Below are positions 12,722-25,812 of a DNA stretch of 64,000 nt, one piece after another. Source of the stretch: Tubiluchus corallicola (Eukaryota > Priapulida > Priapulimorpha > Priapulimorphida > Tubiluchidae); the NCBI GenBank assembly GCA_030141605.1, contig JAQGDQ010000020.1:1138001-1202000 (forward strand), read 5' to 3'. Below the pieces are notes generated by a model. That model saw nothing but the letters and a program-made list of their open reading frames with translations. It was not told the origin of the DNA and made no database searches. Numbering within the stretch: position 1 is the first letter of the stretch; each line of letters begins with the position of its first letter. A program made the position numbers and the translations under genes.

Positions 12722-12962
12722 TGTCAAGACTCGACTCATCTAAGATGAGCCACGGGAACCCTCAGATATGGTTCTTGCAACCATATTCGGATCATGCACA
12801 TCCTCTCTATATGAGATAAACAGTCATAATCAGCACGGCGAATGATAATGAGCACCCCAAGCGAGAAGCGAAGCTGTTCGTCCATCCAATCACAGACCAG
12901 TCTTGGCCATTCTTAGCTTTTGATTGCCCAGACGACACTGAGATCGCTGGGCCATGTACCTT
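12722..12962 (-). mobile_element. SINE-like repeat, family B, - copy
   Basis: On the - strand: ggcccagcgatctcagtgtc, gtctgggcaatcaaaagcta, then ggatggacgaacagcttcgc, gccgtgctgattatgactgt, ttatctcatatagagaggat, and cgtggctcatcttagatgag. Aligns with 45488-45715 (+) and 58797-59060 (-) over the central 150 bp. Confidence 0.85.
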
Positions 12963-14009
12963 GCCTATAATCTCAATTTTGTAAATGTTGAACATTCTTT
13001 ACCATACAAATCTTCATCGCATTAGATTTCTATGTAAAATTTATTGCGAAGCAGTTATGATGGGTCAGCCAGGCATCTTATAGACAAATCTACCTTGCAA
13101 TTTTGTTACTGTTATGACCTTATAGGTGATATTTATTTTTCAGTGAATGCCAGTGATAACCGGCGTTAGTTTCATTAGCACGTATTTGTTACCTGACCTT
13201 TGAATTATAGTCACCTAATATTCCCATGTGAGTGGTGTTACCTAGGCGAGTGCTTTGAGCCAGCTATGTCTCTCATGTACTGAAATGTCATGTTATTACG
13301 ACCCCATCCCTGTTTATAAACCGACAGCTAAACAGTGTTGTCATGCAAACCTACAATTTTTTTACAATTACATATATACTTTATCATATAATTGACTATA
13401 GCATTATTTATGGCAAAGAAATGCAGCATTTTAAGGGACATATTGACTGGGTGCTCCCCTTGGATCAGAATTCAAATCAGCTGCGAATTATAAATTAACT
13501 ATGAAACTCATTAATGATCCAAATCATGATTCATCTTGGGTAACACGTGTTGACAGTCAATAAAGCTTTAGAAATTCCTTCACAAATAGCTTTTGAACAG
13601 TTAGCTGCCATATTTAGATGCTTCGTGCGTTGCCCTGGGTTTTCTGCATTGTGTCACAAATTGCAGTATAATTCCTGGGTTAACTATGGCGATTGTAAAG
13701 TTGAAAACTAATTAGAAATTCTGGGCAAGTTCTCAACTGCTGTATAAGCAGTAATTTGGAAATTGAGAATGTATTAAATGATGTTTTCCATTAAACTTAA
13801 GTCAAAGTACCAGGATACATTACCAGAAAGTTTCATTGCCATTGGTGGCGCTAGTGGCGGCGTTAAGGAAAGAGAATGCACTACATTTCATGTTTGTAGT
13901 GTAAGTAATGCTTTAAAAATGTTTTATCAATTGCACAAGTGACGCTGCAGCGCCACAGTTTATAACAAAGTTAACCTTCATTTCATTATTGAACCCCTCA
14001 TTTATAAAG

Positions 14010-14316
14010 GTCTTTTCATCTTGCATAATTAGTTTCTGCATAAGGAAGGGTGTTAACACTCGCCTTTCCATCTTACTTAATCAGTTTCTGTATAAGAATG
14101 GATGTTAACACTCGTCTTTCCATCTTAGTCAATCAGTTCCTATACAAAGGGTGTTAACCCTTGCATTTCCATCTTACTTAATCAGTTTCTGTATAAGGAA
14201 GGGTGTTAACACTCGTCTTTCCATCTTCCTTAATCAGTTTCTGTATAAGGAAGAGTGTTAACACTCGTCTTTCCATCTTCCTTAGTCAGTTTCTGTATAA
14301 GGAAGAGTGTTAACAC
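14010..14316 (+). repeat. 52-bp minisatellite, about six copies
   Basis: Unit: tttccatcttacttaatcag, tttctgtataaggaagggtg, ttaacactcg + tc. Every copy carries the 10-bp palindrome gtgttaacac or a close variant. Copies differ by point changes and 1-2 base indels. Confidence 0.96.
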
Positions 14317-15187
14317 TGGTGTGGACATCAGTTCATTCAATAAAATATTGTCAGGCAATAAAAAAATTGTCAAATTGGCATTCGATGTAAGAGCGTTTTT
14401 TCATTCAGTTAAACAAAAAAAAATGGTCTCTAAAACGGAATTTGCACGACTAGCAGCATAACAGGGACTTCGTAGCTTACTTCACGCTCTTCTGGCACCG
14501 TTTTTGTTTTGCGTTCATTTTCCCTCATTCTTTGTTGCCATTTCCTTTCGTCCATTTATGCCTTTTTTTTGCTTTTATCTTTCGCTTCATTCCCACTTTT
14601 CATCATTTTGCCAACTCTTTGAACCAGAAGTTTTCAGTGTCGTGTTGAATTAGGATCTGTGTGTACTTACGGGAGAAATTTCGCAGAAAATTTGAGCTAA
14701 TGTGTCCCTTATTGATTTTGTCTGGTAGAAAAGGAAAATGTGGCACAAAATGGCAGTTTAAATAACATCGAGAAGCATGGTCGGATGTATCGAATGTATG
14801 TCAGAAATTATCGATGTAAGAAATCGTGATAAACTTGATTTGAAGTAGTAACACATTTTTTCTGGGACTTCATGGTAAGATGTGACGTTTACGTGCAAAG
14901 CATTTTCTCGACATTGAGTGAATTCGAATTTATTGCGTGTTAAAGAGATGCGTCTAGTTAAGAAGTCTCTTTGTAACAGCAATACTGACACTTCAACACT
15001 GATTCTCTTCCCATTCATTGTTTAATAATGTGCATTGTGGGATAAGTGGGATGTGTCTTCTGTTTACTTAGTTCTTTGCACGAGATGTCCTAATGAATTG
15101 GTCAAACAGATACATTTTGAACAAATAGAAATTGCTGTTGTAAACAGACACAGGATGTCTATTATAAGTACCTCTACATATTAGCTG

Positions 15188-15389
15188 AAAAATTCCATCT
15201 GAGAATCGCCTATGTCAATATCGCGTGAAATCTAAAGTAGAGGATGAACTTCTATTTATGTTACATTGTACTTTATATGATGACTTGAGATATAACTTAT
15301 ATAAAAAACTGAAACAGCTTATACCTGCTTTTGCCTGTCAAGAGAAATTTAAACTTTTTAGTGGGTCTGAAGAACATAGATATTCTTAA
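15188..15389 (+). pseudogene. LINE C-terminal zinc-binding region fragment
   Basis: From 15195 the + strand reads PSENRLCQYRVKSKVEDELL, FMLHCTLYDDLRYNLYKKLK and on to a stop at 15387. This fits the post-RT region of many non-LTR retrotransposons (ENR.C..C....VEDE.HFL..C..Y..LR). The second Cys of the pair is Arg and upstream frames are broken, so it is a relic. Confidence 0.75.
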
Positions 15390-16503
15390 AATTACAATCA
15401 TCTTTGTACATACTGCAACTGAATTACGTAACAGCAATGACATTTAATCTGACACTTGTACCTGTAATATGAAGATATTGTTAATAGATTGTTAAAAAAA
15501 CTAAAACTTTTTATCACTAACTTAACTTTTTTTTAAACTGTTTAATGCACCCGAGTTAACATTTTTTGACTAGAGAAATTGTTATGTTCTGTAGTGACAA
15601 TATAATGTATAACATATGTTTCTTTTGTCATATTTTTAATGTAATTGGTTGGTTGTTCCTTTGGTGCAATAAATTGTTATCAATCTTAAATTTGATCTAT
15701 AATTATTATCAGCGTGTGTGCCGTAAATATCCCAGTATTCTGTTTCTTTGCGCTTTTCCTTAAAGACACAGTCTATAGACTGGAACAAGAGTATACAATA
15801 TTTTTAAACATCATTTTACAATTTATAAAAAAAGTTTATGAACATCTTTTCGCTCTACGATGTATCAGCGGTTTTGATCTTTTCTCTTTATAATGGCAAC
15901 TTGGTAATCCTTTACCAATTATTTGTAGGACAAGGTTCCAAAATTGTGCCATAACATCTCATAGTTTTCCAACTTTTACATGTATTTCATCAAAAAGATT
16001 TCTGTCGAATATGTGTTTCTGATAAATATTGTTACTCAATTTTGTGATGTTTAAATAATTATTATTTCTTATGATCTGTAAATCCACGAAGGAAATTTGT
16101 TGTTCAAGCTATTTCTGATCACCCAGGCGTCATCATATTACAGTGACATTTGAAGAGGCGTATAACTGTACTTGGCCAGGAAATTTTGGATCCTGAATCA
16201 AACTTTTTCATTATTTATTAGGACTGATATCTGTAACGAATAGCAAAGTCGAAAATTGTTAATAAAAGATATCTTCCAATATTATTTTTGTAATATGAAT
16301 TACATTCAAACATAAAACTATGGATTCGAATAATTCAGTACTTCAACTACATAAGTTCTTTATCATTAAAACGTTTGAAATAACTTGCAATCAGTGCAAT
16401 TCAGCTGGGATTTCTGTGTACAATTTTTAAACAAATTATTGGTGTTTTTACTGCACAACATAGTCAAGCAGTTCGCATGATCTTTGGGAAACTGCTTTTT
16501 ATT

Positions 16504-16628
16504 AACGATTCGAAAATTTATTCAAATATTCTTAAAACTGAATTTGAATTCGATTTTGGTTCGAAATCTTGAAATTCGATTTGATTCAAGTTTGAAAGTC
16601 AAAAATTCGACTCAATTCGAATTTGCTT
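16504..16628 (+). repeat. TTCGAA-rich degenerate repeat
   Basis: attcgaaaattt, gaattcgattttggttcgaa, aaattcgatttgattcaagt, aaaattcgactcaattcgaa: about 125 bp dominated by variants of (A)ATTCGA(A). A short similar stretch occurs at 3319-3340. Confidence 0.8.
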
Positions 16629-17259
16629 TCTAACAGAGAATGCTGTAGCCTAATAGACCTGTGCATTAATTACTTTTAAATGATATGAACTATGCAGTGT
16701 GCTATTTTTAAAGGTAGCTTTACTTGAATTTGCTTCTATACATACTAAAAACTGGTATTTTTGTAAATTCCAAAGAGTTGATTAGCAAGAGTTGATCCTA
16801 ATGTACTATACTTATTCAAGTCTTGTGTTCAGCAGGTATTGTTAAATTGCATTCGTATGCATATCCCGTATGCATGCGTGAGATCGGTGTAACGTTACAT
16901 ACATCCAATTACACTTAATGCCGGTTGATATCATCCGTCATCCTCAGTAAATAGGCAGTCAGTTCAGTCCATTATCAATGATTTTTTCAGGTGTCTTGTT
17001 TCTTTCAGATGCTTTTGGTGAAACCATTTGAAAAAAGGTGAATGAAGCTGCCGTTGCATAGAGATTTCACCCAGAATAGTCATATTTGTCTGTTTTGCAG
17101 GTACATTTATTGTAATTAAACAAAATTAATTTTGGCTGCAAATTAATTTAAATCAAGTTATTTTTAATTTGACTTTTCTTTGCCAAAAGAATTATTCTTA
17201 GTTCACCCTCAAAAAAGATTTCCAACTAATCTCCTATGGCGCGAGAGAGAGAAAATTCT

Positions 17260-17592
17260 GGCACGTTCAGACTAGCGAGTTTTCTGCCATGAATTTTCTC
17301 TCTGACTACAAACTCGCAAGTGTGAATTGCTTTGCAAGTTATTGTTGGCAAGAAATTGCAAACTCTCGGACAGTTGCTGCAACTTGATTATGTGGGAGTT
17401 AATGTCCATGTCTACTGTGAATGCCTGGCCGAGTTACTTTCGACACTTCTCGCAGTGAACAGAGAAGGGAGTGTCATCTCTTCCTTACTGTCAGAGAGTA
17501 ACTCGCAGCAAGCGTAGCTCTCTAGTCTACAAATGCTTGCAATTTACTTGGCGAGTTTACTTGGAGAGAAAACTCGCAAATCTGAACACTCC
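17260..17592 (+). mobile_element. MITE-like element of about 333 bp
   Basis: The left end ggcacgttcagactagcgag + ttttc pairs with the right end, reverse complement ggagtgttcagatttgcgag + ttttc. TIR about 28 bp, imperfect. The interior repeats actcgca/gcgagt motifs. End sequence resembles 8086-8220. Confidence 0.82.
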
Positions 17593-19965
17593 TTTACTTT
17601 ATGCACTTTTTAAAGACATTTGTGCCTTGAAAAAGACAAATACCACCAAACAGAAGTTGGATGAACAAGACAATTTCTCTGCAAATATACAGAAAAATAG
17701 TTACACTTCCTTAGATTAACATTTCTCTGCGAGTGGGGTTTTAAATATCTAATAAAATTTTACTAACTTGGTTTTTATGTTGGATAAGCTGTTATGTATG
17801 TTAGATGAACAATATCTGTGCATTTTACTAAACTGGTATATACATATTGTTTAGTGAACAAAAGTATTATAATTCTTTTGGCTACTTCTTTAATGCCAAA
17901 ACACGAAATACACATTAAAAGAATTTTTTAGCAATCCTTTCATTTTTAATCACATGATGTGGAACAAACAAAAGTAACAGTATTGCTATGTAATACTGCC
18001 ACACTCTATAACCTACAATACTGAGAATCTACACCAAGATTCAGAATCGTCAGAATTTACCAGCTATTAATGATACGTGTCTCGAAATAGATGTAGAAAA
18101 CAGAGTAAAACGATTTCAGTTCATCAAAATTTGAGTAAAAGCATTTAGAGTATACAGTAGAACAATGAGTCTGATGACAGTGTTTAGTAAAACTATTTTA
18201 ACCCTAATCCTACCGACAGGGGTCTGTTTGGACCCCACATAGTTGTTTTTATGCACAAAAGATAAGAATGAGGCAGTGCAGTGTTGCAGCTTAAACAGTT
18301 CTTCATCATATGTTGCTTGCTTTGCTGTAGATTGATGTCATGTTGTAAGACGTTTTCTGATCGGATACTTTAATAATTTAGACATTGGTGCATTAGTATA
18401 CATACGCAAATCTTCTTTTTGCAAGCATAAAACACGATTTGCAGCTTTATTCAAAGCAGGAGTTCCAGAATCGTGCCTGTGCTACAATTGCTGTACAGCC
18501 TAATTTTGCATGAAATGGTGTACACTTACAGAGTGCAAAAACTAAAATTATGTTTTATATTTATGTGATACTAACAAATACGCACATACACCTTATATAT
18601 TTTAGCTAATTTTTGTGAACTAGGAACTGTATGTTTATTGTGTGTAAATACTAACCACCATATATAATTTTATTGCAAATTTTTCCATCTTCTTAATACG
18701 TATGTGTCAACACTGTAGTAAATATTGGGGTGGGTGACTCGATAACTTACGTTCGTTCACCACCCCTTCACCTATAAGTGGTAACTAAATTTTGTTTTAA
18801 TTCGTTACAATTATATTGTACTAACATTTTACTAACAGGTGAAAAATAAACGACATTCTAGTTCTGCAAAAAATTCTAATTCCAACAAATTTCTCCACAA
18901 ATTGCATCTTAATTGAATCGTTCTGCCTTCCATTTTTAGCAACTCATTCCCTATTTTGCACCTTATTCTGTGTGAATCTACGTCTGTTTCAGTAATCACG
19001 TAATGCTGCTGCAGTTATCACGTAATGTTCATTCCGATCATTTCACCCATCTAAGTACACTCCAGAGTCTTATGGCAACTGTGCAGAGTTGCAGATTATA
19101 CTGTGCAGCAGCCGTCTTTTGTGTGTCAAAGCCAGAAGATCTGATTACGATTTCCTCAGCATCTCAGATATGCATCTTACAACTACTTTATAAATCTTGT
19201 GGTATTAAAACCCGCCTGCGAGAGATGCGCATCTTTCAATTAGTAGAATTGTCCCTTGTGCAAGCGCAGCTGCCACTGAGGATTTCTCCATCTCGTTGTT
19301 CCCGTGAGAGCTCATCGAGGATGCTGAGAACAGAGCTGTAATTCTTGTCACGCATCACTAGTCTCTACAGATGTCTTTGACAACCAATATGCGGTCTCTG
19401 CAAGAGTGTGCTATCCACAAGGCATTATTATCTGTCAGGAATGATTCGAAGATATCTTCTTAAGGAATTACCCTAACCCCTAGAGTTATATGAAATCATA
19501 ATACATGTTAAAGGAAAGGACAAGTCACGTAGCATCTTAGATTTATTTTACTGTTACCTCTTAAACATAGAAAAATATAACAAAGAAATTTGCAAAAAAC
19601 TATCTGTAAAACATAAAGTTAATTTATATTTCTTCTATATTGAAATTTTAAGGCGACGATAGCTGTCATTCATTTAAAATTATGATGTAACACGTGAAGT
19701 TCATGAGTTTTCGTAAGCGTCATGGTTTTCCGTAAGCATACGCTGCTTAAATTGATTCGAACTTCTGCAGCTTACCTCTTGTTCGTGCAAAAATTACACA
19801 GAATTAGATATCCAAATTTTTTGTAAAAACTTATCACACTTTTGACGAAAATTGACAATGCACTGCTTTTCTTCAGCAAATGAACGATTTCATTGGTTGA
19901 AGGTGGGCATTCTAAATGGTAGTGCCCTAAAATGTAATGATCATAATGTTTAAAGTGATTTGCAC

Positions 19966-20070
19966 GAAGCACTTATTGCACTTTTATTATTAAATACTTC
20001 TAACATTTTTCATTTACATTGATATAAACCTAACTTCCCAGAAGGCTTGGCTTTTCCTTTAACGTTAGAT
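19966..20070 (+). mobile_element. Dispersed repeat family D, copy 1
   Basis: Shares cttattgcacttttattatt, cttctaacatttttc, taacttcccagaaggc and tttaacgt with 54838-54955. Non-coding; class unknown. Confidence 0.75.
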
Positions 20071-20601
20071 CACAACATTCACAACAAGCAAGGAGGAAAG
20101 TTTTTCAGCCTGCTTAATTGAATTGCCGATAAACTCCTAAAAAGGTGAAGTTTGGAGAGTTTTTTCACTTGGTTAAGAAAGACTAATTAACCATAAAGAT
20201 ACATAAGAAACAATTGAGTGAGTTCTCAAAGAGCTAATTTTGTGACGCGATTAAAATTCTGAAGTGCCATTCGTATCTGTACAACACTTTCACGGCTGAA
20301 TTTTCTGGTGTAATTAAAACCCCGAGTACCATAACCTGTCCGAACAATTGAAGCATTTTATGAAGTACTTGAATGAAGCATTCTATGAAGTACTATATAA
20401 AGCGTTGTTAAATATTACAGTAAATTTCAAAATGGTATGCATAATTTCTGGATTAATTTCGTTAATAGGCAATAAGAAGTACACTGATAAGACATACCTG
20501 TCAAGAATTGTACTTCTTATTGTAATATAATGACAAGTTTCAAAATAGCTGGTTCATTGGTGGTGGTTGTTCTCTGTCACTAAATGTAGATTCAGCATCT
20601 G

Positions 20602-20728
20602 ACATGCTAAATACACAAACATGCTAAATACAACAAACATGCTAAATACAACCAACATGCTAAATAGAGCAAAATTGCTAAAAACAACAAACACTCTAAA
20701 TACAACAAACATGCTAAATTCAATGAAC
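20602..20728 (+). repeat. 18-bp tandem repeat
   Basis: catgctaaatacaacaaa repeated about seven times with substitutions (some copies attgctaaaaacaacaaa, cactctaaatacaacaaa). Confidence 0.95.
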
Positions 20729-20939
20729 GTAAAACAGTCATTCAAAATTCGACACGTAGACCTACAGCAAGAAAATCTTATAGTCTATAGCGTGTAGCAC
20801 ATTTTTTGTTTCCTGCCTTTATAATCATCATAGATAATTTCTTGATTTCACTTCTGCATGTCTGTGTGTACAACCTCTCAGCGAAAATTTAATTCTGATC
20901 TTAGATGCATTCAATTAAAAAGTGTCAGATAGTGACTTG

Positions 20940-21392
20940 ATTTGATTTAGTTTTATTTTATGTATTGTTTATTCCAAACATAACGTTCGTATTGACAGTT
21001 ATTACAGAAATTACAGTTACAACAACAATAAATAACAGTTAAATGACGCACACCTAAACTTACAAAGTTACACTACTATAGAATATTTACAAATAGGAGC
21101 CAAAGCGTACGTGGCCTCGGGCTTATTAAATTAAATACTAGTGTACAGCAAGGTACGCTAGTACTTTCGTATAATGGATCTATATACAATATCACTCTGT
21201 AATATTGCCTTACAAATTTATTACTATTTGCAGTTCTATTGAGAAAACTGAACATACTTCTTCTGTGTTTTTTGTCAAGGTACAACAAGTTGAGTTCAAT
21301 GGACACCTAGCACTGTAGTCATAAGAGCAGTTAAATAACTTTCTCATGCAGACATTGTATGCTACTTTAAGTTTTCTCAAATTATAAAACAA
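20940..21392 (-). pseudogene. LINE ORF2 C-terminal remnant and 3' end
   Basis: On the - strand one frame gives LRKLKVAYNVCMRKLFNCSY + DYSAR. After a frame change another gives DKKHRRSMFSFLNRTANSNK + FV. Together these fit the C-terminal block of RTE/CR1-type polymerases (kl.vayN...R.l...p, then R..F..R...S.N). The frames are broken, so it is dead. The sequence down to about 20940 would be its 3' UTR. Confidence 0.7.
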
Positions 21393-22667
21393 ATGAAACG
21401 AAATGTAGAAAAAAGACTGCTAGGAATTAATAAAAACCAATAAGACTATGAAAAGACATTAATTTTCAATAAAGAAGGCTTATTTAAACATCTAAAATGG
21501 CTGCTATTCCCAGCTCAAACAGCCACTAATTGACAGTGCATACAATTACAGAAGCTTCTCAATCACGTATGAGCACGTATCCCATTTCCTCAAGAGCTTC
21601 ATCGATTTTTCATTTCTGATAAGAAAAAGTACTAACAATTTCAAAGTACTTTACAGTATATTTAAAAAATTAGAAAGACTCATTAGAATGCATGTTTATA
21701 TCTTCCTGTGATAACTTTTACATATAGTGGGTTTTCATTGCTTGGAATTCTGCATTACAAAGAAAGATTAAATTCGCTCTTGCCAGCTGTAATCTGCTCA
21801 CTTTATTAGGAAGCATTATATCGACTAATCTAACTTTTACCAAGAAATCGTGCATTGTTGCAATCTTTGTCTTAAGTTCCTTCACGTGAGAAGATACGAC
21901 CAGAGACAGCTGTAAGGACTCGTAAAGCCATAGCCTGCCGTCTGTAATGGATAATCAATGATTTGTCTGCATTCCTAAACAACCTCAGAAGATCAATAAT
22001 CAATAGAAACTGTTGGCATCCTACCTACCAGGCTTCACTAAATTGTAATCAACATTTTACAAGAACAATAAAACAGTAACTGCTGAATACAGAAGGTGTA
22101 CACGGGGTTAATACCAGGTGTTCAGAAAAAACAGTGAGGTAGAAATTTGTTGATATGCCGAATTGTGCTGATCAAATTGTGAAGAAGTGTTGCCATGAAC
22201 TGCTACATTACGACACATTATAACAATGTGAAAACACAATAAGATAGATTTGATTATGTTCATGATGATGACGACACATGACAGACTGACCATTTGGGTT
22301 TTATTCTTGAAGTGGATCTAAATGCTTTTCCATAAATCCGATTTTCATAACATATACTGTAATTTGGTTTTTATACATTCTAATATAAGCGTATCAGCAC
22401 AGGTCTGCTACACTGTTTCTCTGAAACAGCCTGTAGCGACAAAATTTCACATCACAAGGATAACATTGTCTTGCTAGTAAGCAAAGAGCTTGTTTTTTAT
22501 GAGAGCAACATAGCCCGTTTTCAAAGAGTTTTTTAGCAGTTGTACCATATGGAAAAGTAGCTTTCGGTCCATGTCTTACTTAAGTAATACTTGAAATATT
22601 AGCTTCAATTAAACTTAATTCAGCTTAATTTATTTTTTATTTATTGTCTCATACAACAAACCAGTAA

Positions 22668-22862
22668 CAAAGCATTAATGATTAATAGTTTAAAAGACAG
22701 ACGAGGTGAAGAAAGACCGTACTGTCACGAAGCATCCACCCCTTAATCAAAATACCATGTATATAACAGTTTTAGTCAGTTTTGCTAGTAAGCAGCTTGT
22801 TGTAATGGCATCTAAATATTGATATTAATTGTAATTAGTTAGCATCCTTATTCAGCAGTAAC
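22668..22862 (+). mobile_element. Dispersed repeat family A, direct copy
   Basis: Counterpart of 190-396 in opposite orientation; see the matching blocks there. It ends just before an (AT)n run. Confidence 0.85.
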
Positions 22863-22885
22863 ATATATATATATATATATATATG
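22863..22885 (+). repeat. (AT)n microsatellite
   Basis: About 11 AT units directly after the family A repeat. Confidence 0.97.
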
Positions 22886-23584
22886 TACAAAGATAAAAAT
22901 CCCACCGGTATAACATATCAGTAGTATATAACAGAAGCAACAATAATTGTAACCTTTGATAAACTCAATAAGACATTCAAATTACGGCAAGTAAGATTCG
23001 AACTAGAAATATTTATGCTGTTGTTTCATAAGCAGAAAATAATGGAAAAACACAAAGAACTCGGTATATACCTTTCTGCACTTTAGAAGCACCGCTTCGA
23101 CACATCCTTCTGATTTACTTGCTTACTGATGGGGATGTGGTATTATCCAGTATCTACTTGCCATTTTGTATCATTTACATGTACGAGCATTTGTGTAGCG
23201 TTAAATGTGTCTGTTATTTCCCCTATCCTGAATGTGATTAAATTATGTAATACTATTATACAAGTCAGAGCTGCTTGAGACTTCTTTTGATCTTGCATTA
23301 TGAAAACTTATCTCTTTGTTGCAGCGTATCGTAACCACGATGATTTTATTTATGAGTCTCTTATTGTTACGATGGTTTAATGTGCTGGATATTGCAAGTG
23401 CACGTGAAGTCTTCAATATTATTAGAATACACTGATTATATGCATGCCGTTTTTTCAATTCTGTGTTTGTGTGAAAAGTTTTTTCCTACCTGGTAATTAT
23501 GTGAAGTTGAGAAACAGAGACCCAATAAATATAGTGTGCTTGAGTAAATATATACTTAATTAGCCACAGTGTTTGCCAGGTTAT

Positions 23585-23629
23585 GAGAGTTAAGCAGCAC
23601 TGGACCTGGTTGGTAAAAGGCTATGTAAC
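23585..23629 (+). mobile_element. 5S-rRNA-like fragment, possible SINE3 head
   Basis: gagagttaagcagcactgga, then cctggttggtaaaaggctat + gtaac aligns with the internal promoter region of animal 5S rRNA (gaagttaagca.cg..gggcctggttagtacttggatgggtgac). The first 50 and last 20 bases of 5S rRNA are not present, so this is not a 5S gene. A 5S-derived SINE or pseudogene fragment fits best. Confidence 0.45.
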
Positions 23630-25663
23630 TTACAGAAGAAACTGTATCTGCGCAGGTAGCTTCATTTTCCACCTTCTCCTATTTGTTTTGATGAGGGAGG
23701 TGTATAGTTACTAGTATACGAAGGTGGTTAAGTGTCTTGACACCTTTTTTGATTTAGTGTTTCACCTTAGACTTAGAGGATCATCTTATTTATCAGATAA
23801 ATTTCGGTCCCGCCACAACATTAGTAGTACGCCTGCCTTCGAATGCTAGATTTTAACTTGCAGTGTACAAAACTGCATAAAAATTTGTCGTATTTGAATA
23901 TCGTGTGGCTGGGTTGTGTAATAGTCCAAAATCATGTGTAATATTCCAATTCAATTTTGACATTCAAGTGTTAGCAACATTATTACATGCTCATGTGTGG
24001 ATTGTGTATTACTGTCCCAGATGGTTAAGAACTTCATTAAGCAGTGACATTTCCAAAGTGGATTCAGATTTAGTTATGGTATTGTGGATTTGAATTGCAC
24101 CTTGTTGTGGCTGGCCTCGCAAGGCAGCATATTTCCCACATGCAAACGTATCCTGCCATTAATGCTTAGAGATGGTTTAGATGTTGGATTTTTGTTTTCT
24201 TTTCCTCATTATTCAGCATATAAAACTATCCAGTGTAGTAGAAAAACACCCGAAAATGCCTGATGTTTTTCTAACTGGGCTTTGCACTGCTTAAAGTCCA
24301 GGTTTGCCTTTGCGGCTGAAAAAGTTTCGATACCAAAATTATCGATTTGCTTAGAGTACTAAGAAAAAGTTGGTTTCGGAACTTTGAAATTTTGTTGTTG
24401 TACTTTCATTATTTTCATCGTTCATTACATAGTTGTCTAAAATATGCAACTGAGCAGCTGGAATGCTAGTAAATAACTAATTAGTCACGAGAATAGTGGA
24501 ATGCTGGTGACATAGTGGCTTTCAGGTAGCAAGAACCTCTCTTGCCTTGTGTGTGAGAGCTCTATTTCAAATTGTCATTCAAAACAACCTGTTTTAAGAC
24601 ATAGCTTCGTCACAGCCATGGCTTGCCACCAAAGGCTAGCTACAGACTTGGAGTTGCAAGCAAGCACTTACACTTCTCAGCCATTCCTATTGCCTTAAAA
24701 TGTTTGAGAGCTGACATCTCGCACTCCATTTAACCCATTCTTGTTCCTTCAAGGTTAGAAACTTGATCTAGCAGGTCTTTTTCCACGTTTGGAATTGTAG
24801 CCAAGCTCTGTCGTCCTCTCAGACAGTCCCTTTGCCCTAAAATGCACGATTCCTGCTGACATATTGCGCTACATTTACCCCAGTCCTCTTCCTCAAGGGT
24901 TAACTTAACAACTTGGTCTCGCGGGTCTGCTAGTCAGGCTGGCTTGCTGAAATTATGTACCCAGTTCATGATGTCCAAAGGTTAACAATGTTGCTAAGCA
25001 TGGACGTCCACAATAGGGACAATATCGTTCTGAGCTTATATTGGACAGGAAATGTACATATCGATCCCTGATGGAACTGATTCTCCATACGCAGTAAACT
25101 GGTAATTGCTTGCGAAGCCATATGAATTGACGACATCCTGCAATCCGTCTGGCTTCATTCCGTGCAACTGTGGTGGCAGTGAACAGCCTCAACAATAATG
25201 CTGACTTGTGTTTTCCTTGAGACACACATGTAGGGTAGATTTAAATTATCTGAGCTGCGTTAGATAATTCATTTTGCATGTTATTACTTATTCTACTGTA
25301 TTGCATTGTGTCCTGTGCATGCACTTATGTGCTGTTAATTTCTGCATTGCATTACCTTGCATTCTGTGCAGTACCACAACATATTGCGTTAATTCATTGG
25401 CTGTTTACACTACTTAGTGTAAACTATATTAATAATCTACATGGTGATAGACAAACTTGTTTCATTGCTACATGTATTAAACTCTCTGTACAATTGTTTA
25501 TACACTTCAACATATTCCAAATCGTCACTGGCTGGACCTACTAAATACTGATGTTATGGCAAGACTGGAACATAGCTCGTTACCACGTGTTTGCCGCTAA
25601 GATCAGCCAACTGTACGTGTCTCATTATTGTCAACTAATCCAGTAAACAGGTTACGAAACTGT

Positions 25664-25812
25664 AACAATGTTATAAGTTATAAACAATGTTATCAAGTAA
25701 TTATGTTATTAAGTTATGAACAATGTCATCAAGTAACAATTTTAACAGGCTAGGAACAACGTTATCAAGTAACAATATTATCAAGTTCTGCTCAATGTTA
25801 TCAAGTAAACTG
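25664..25812 (+). repeat. Degenerate tandem repeat with acaatgttatcaagtaa
   Basis: acaatgttatcaagtaa, acaatgtcatcaagtaacaa, acaacgttatcaagtaacaa, tcaatgttatcaagtaaa: at least four diverged copies spaced about 30-55 bp. Confidence 0.85.

Noticed and set aside
19003-19341. 112-codon + strand frame
   Set aside because: No motif, Ser/Leu/Cys-rich composition typical of chance frames, no supporting signals.
20554-20745. Repetitive FSMFVVFSMF frame on the - strand
   Set aside because: Translation of the 18-bp tandem repeat, not a gene.
24953-25225. 90-codon - strand frame with CPYCGRPC
   Set aside because: Looks like a possible zinc knuckle, but the rest is not protein-like for any known family and no splice or poly(A) signals support it.
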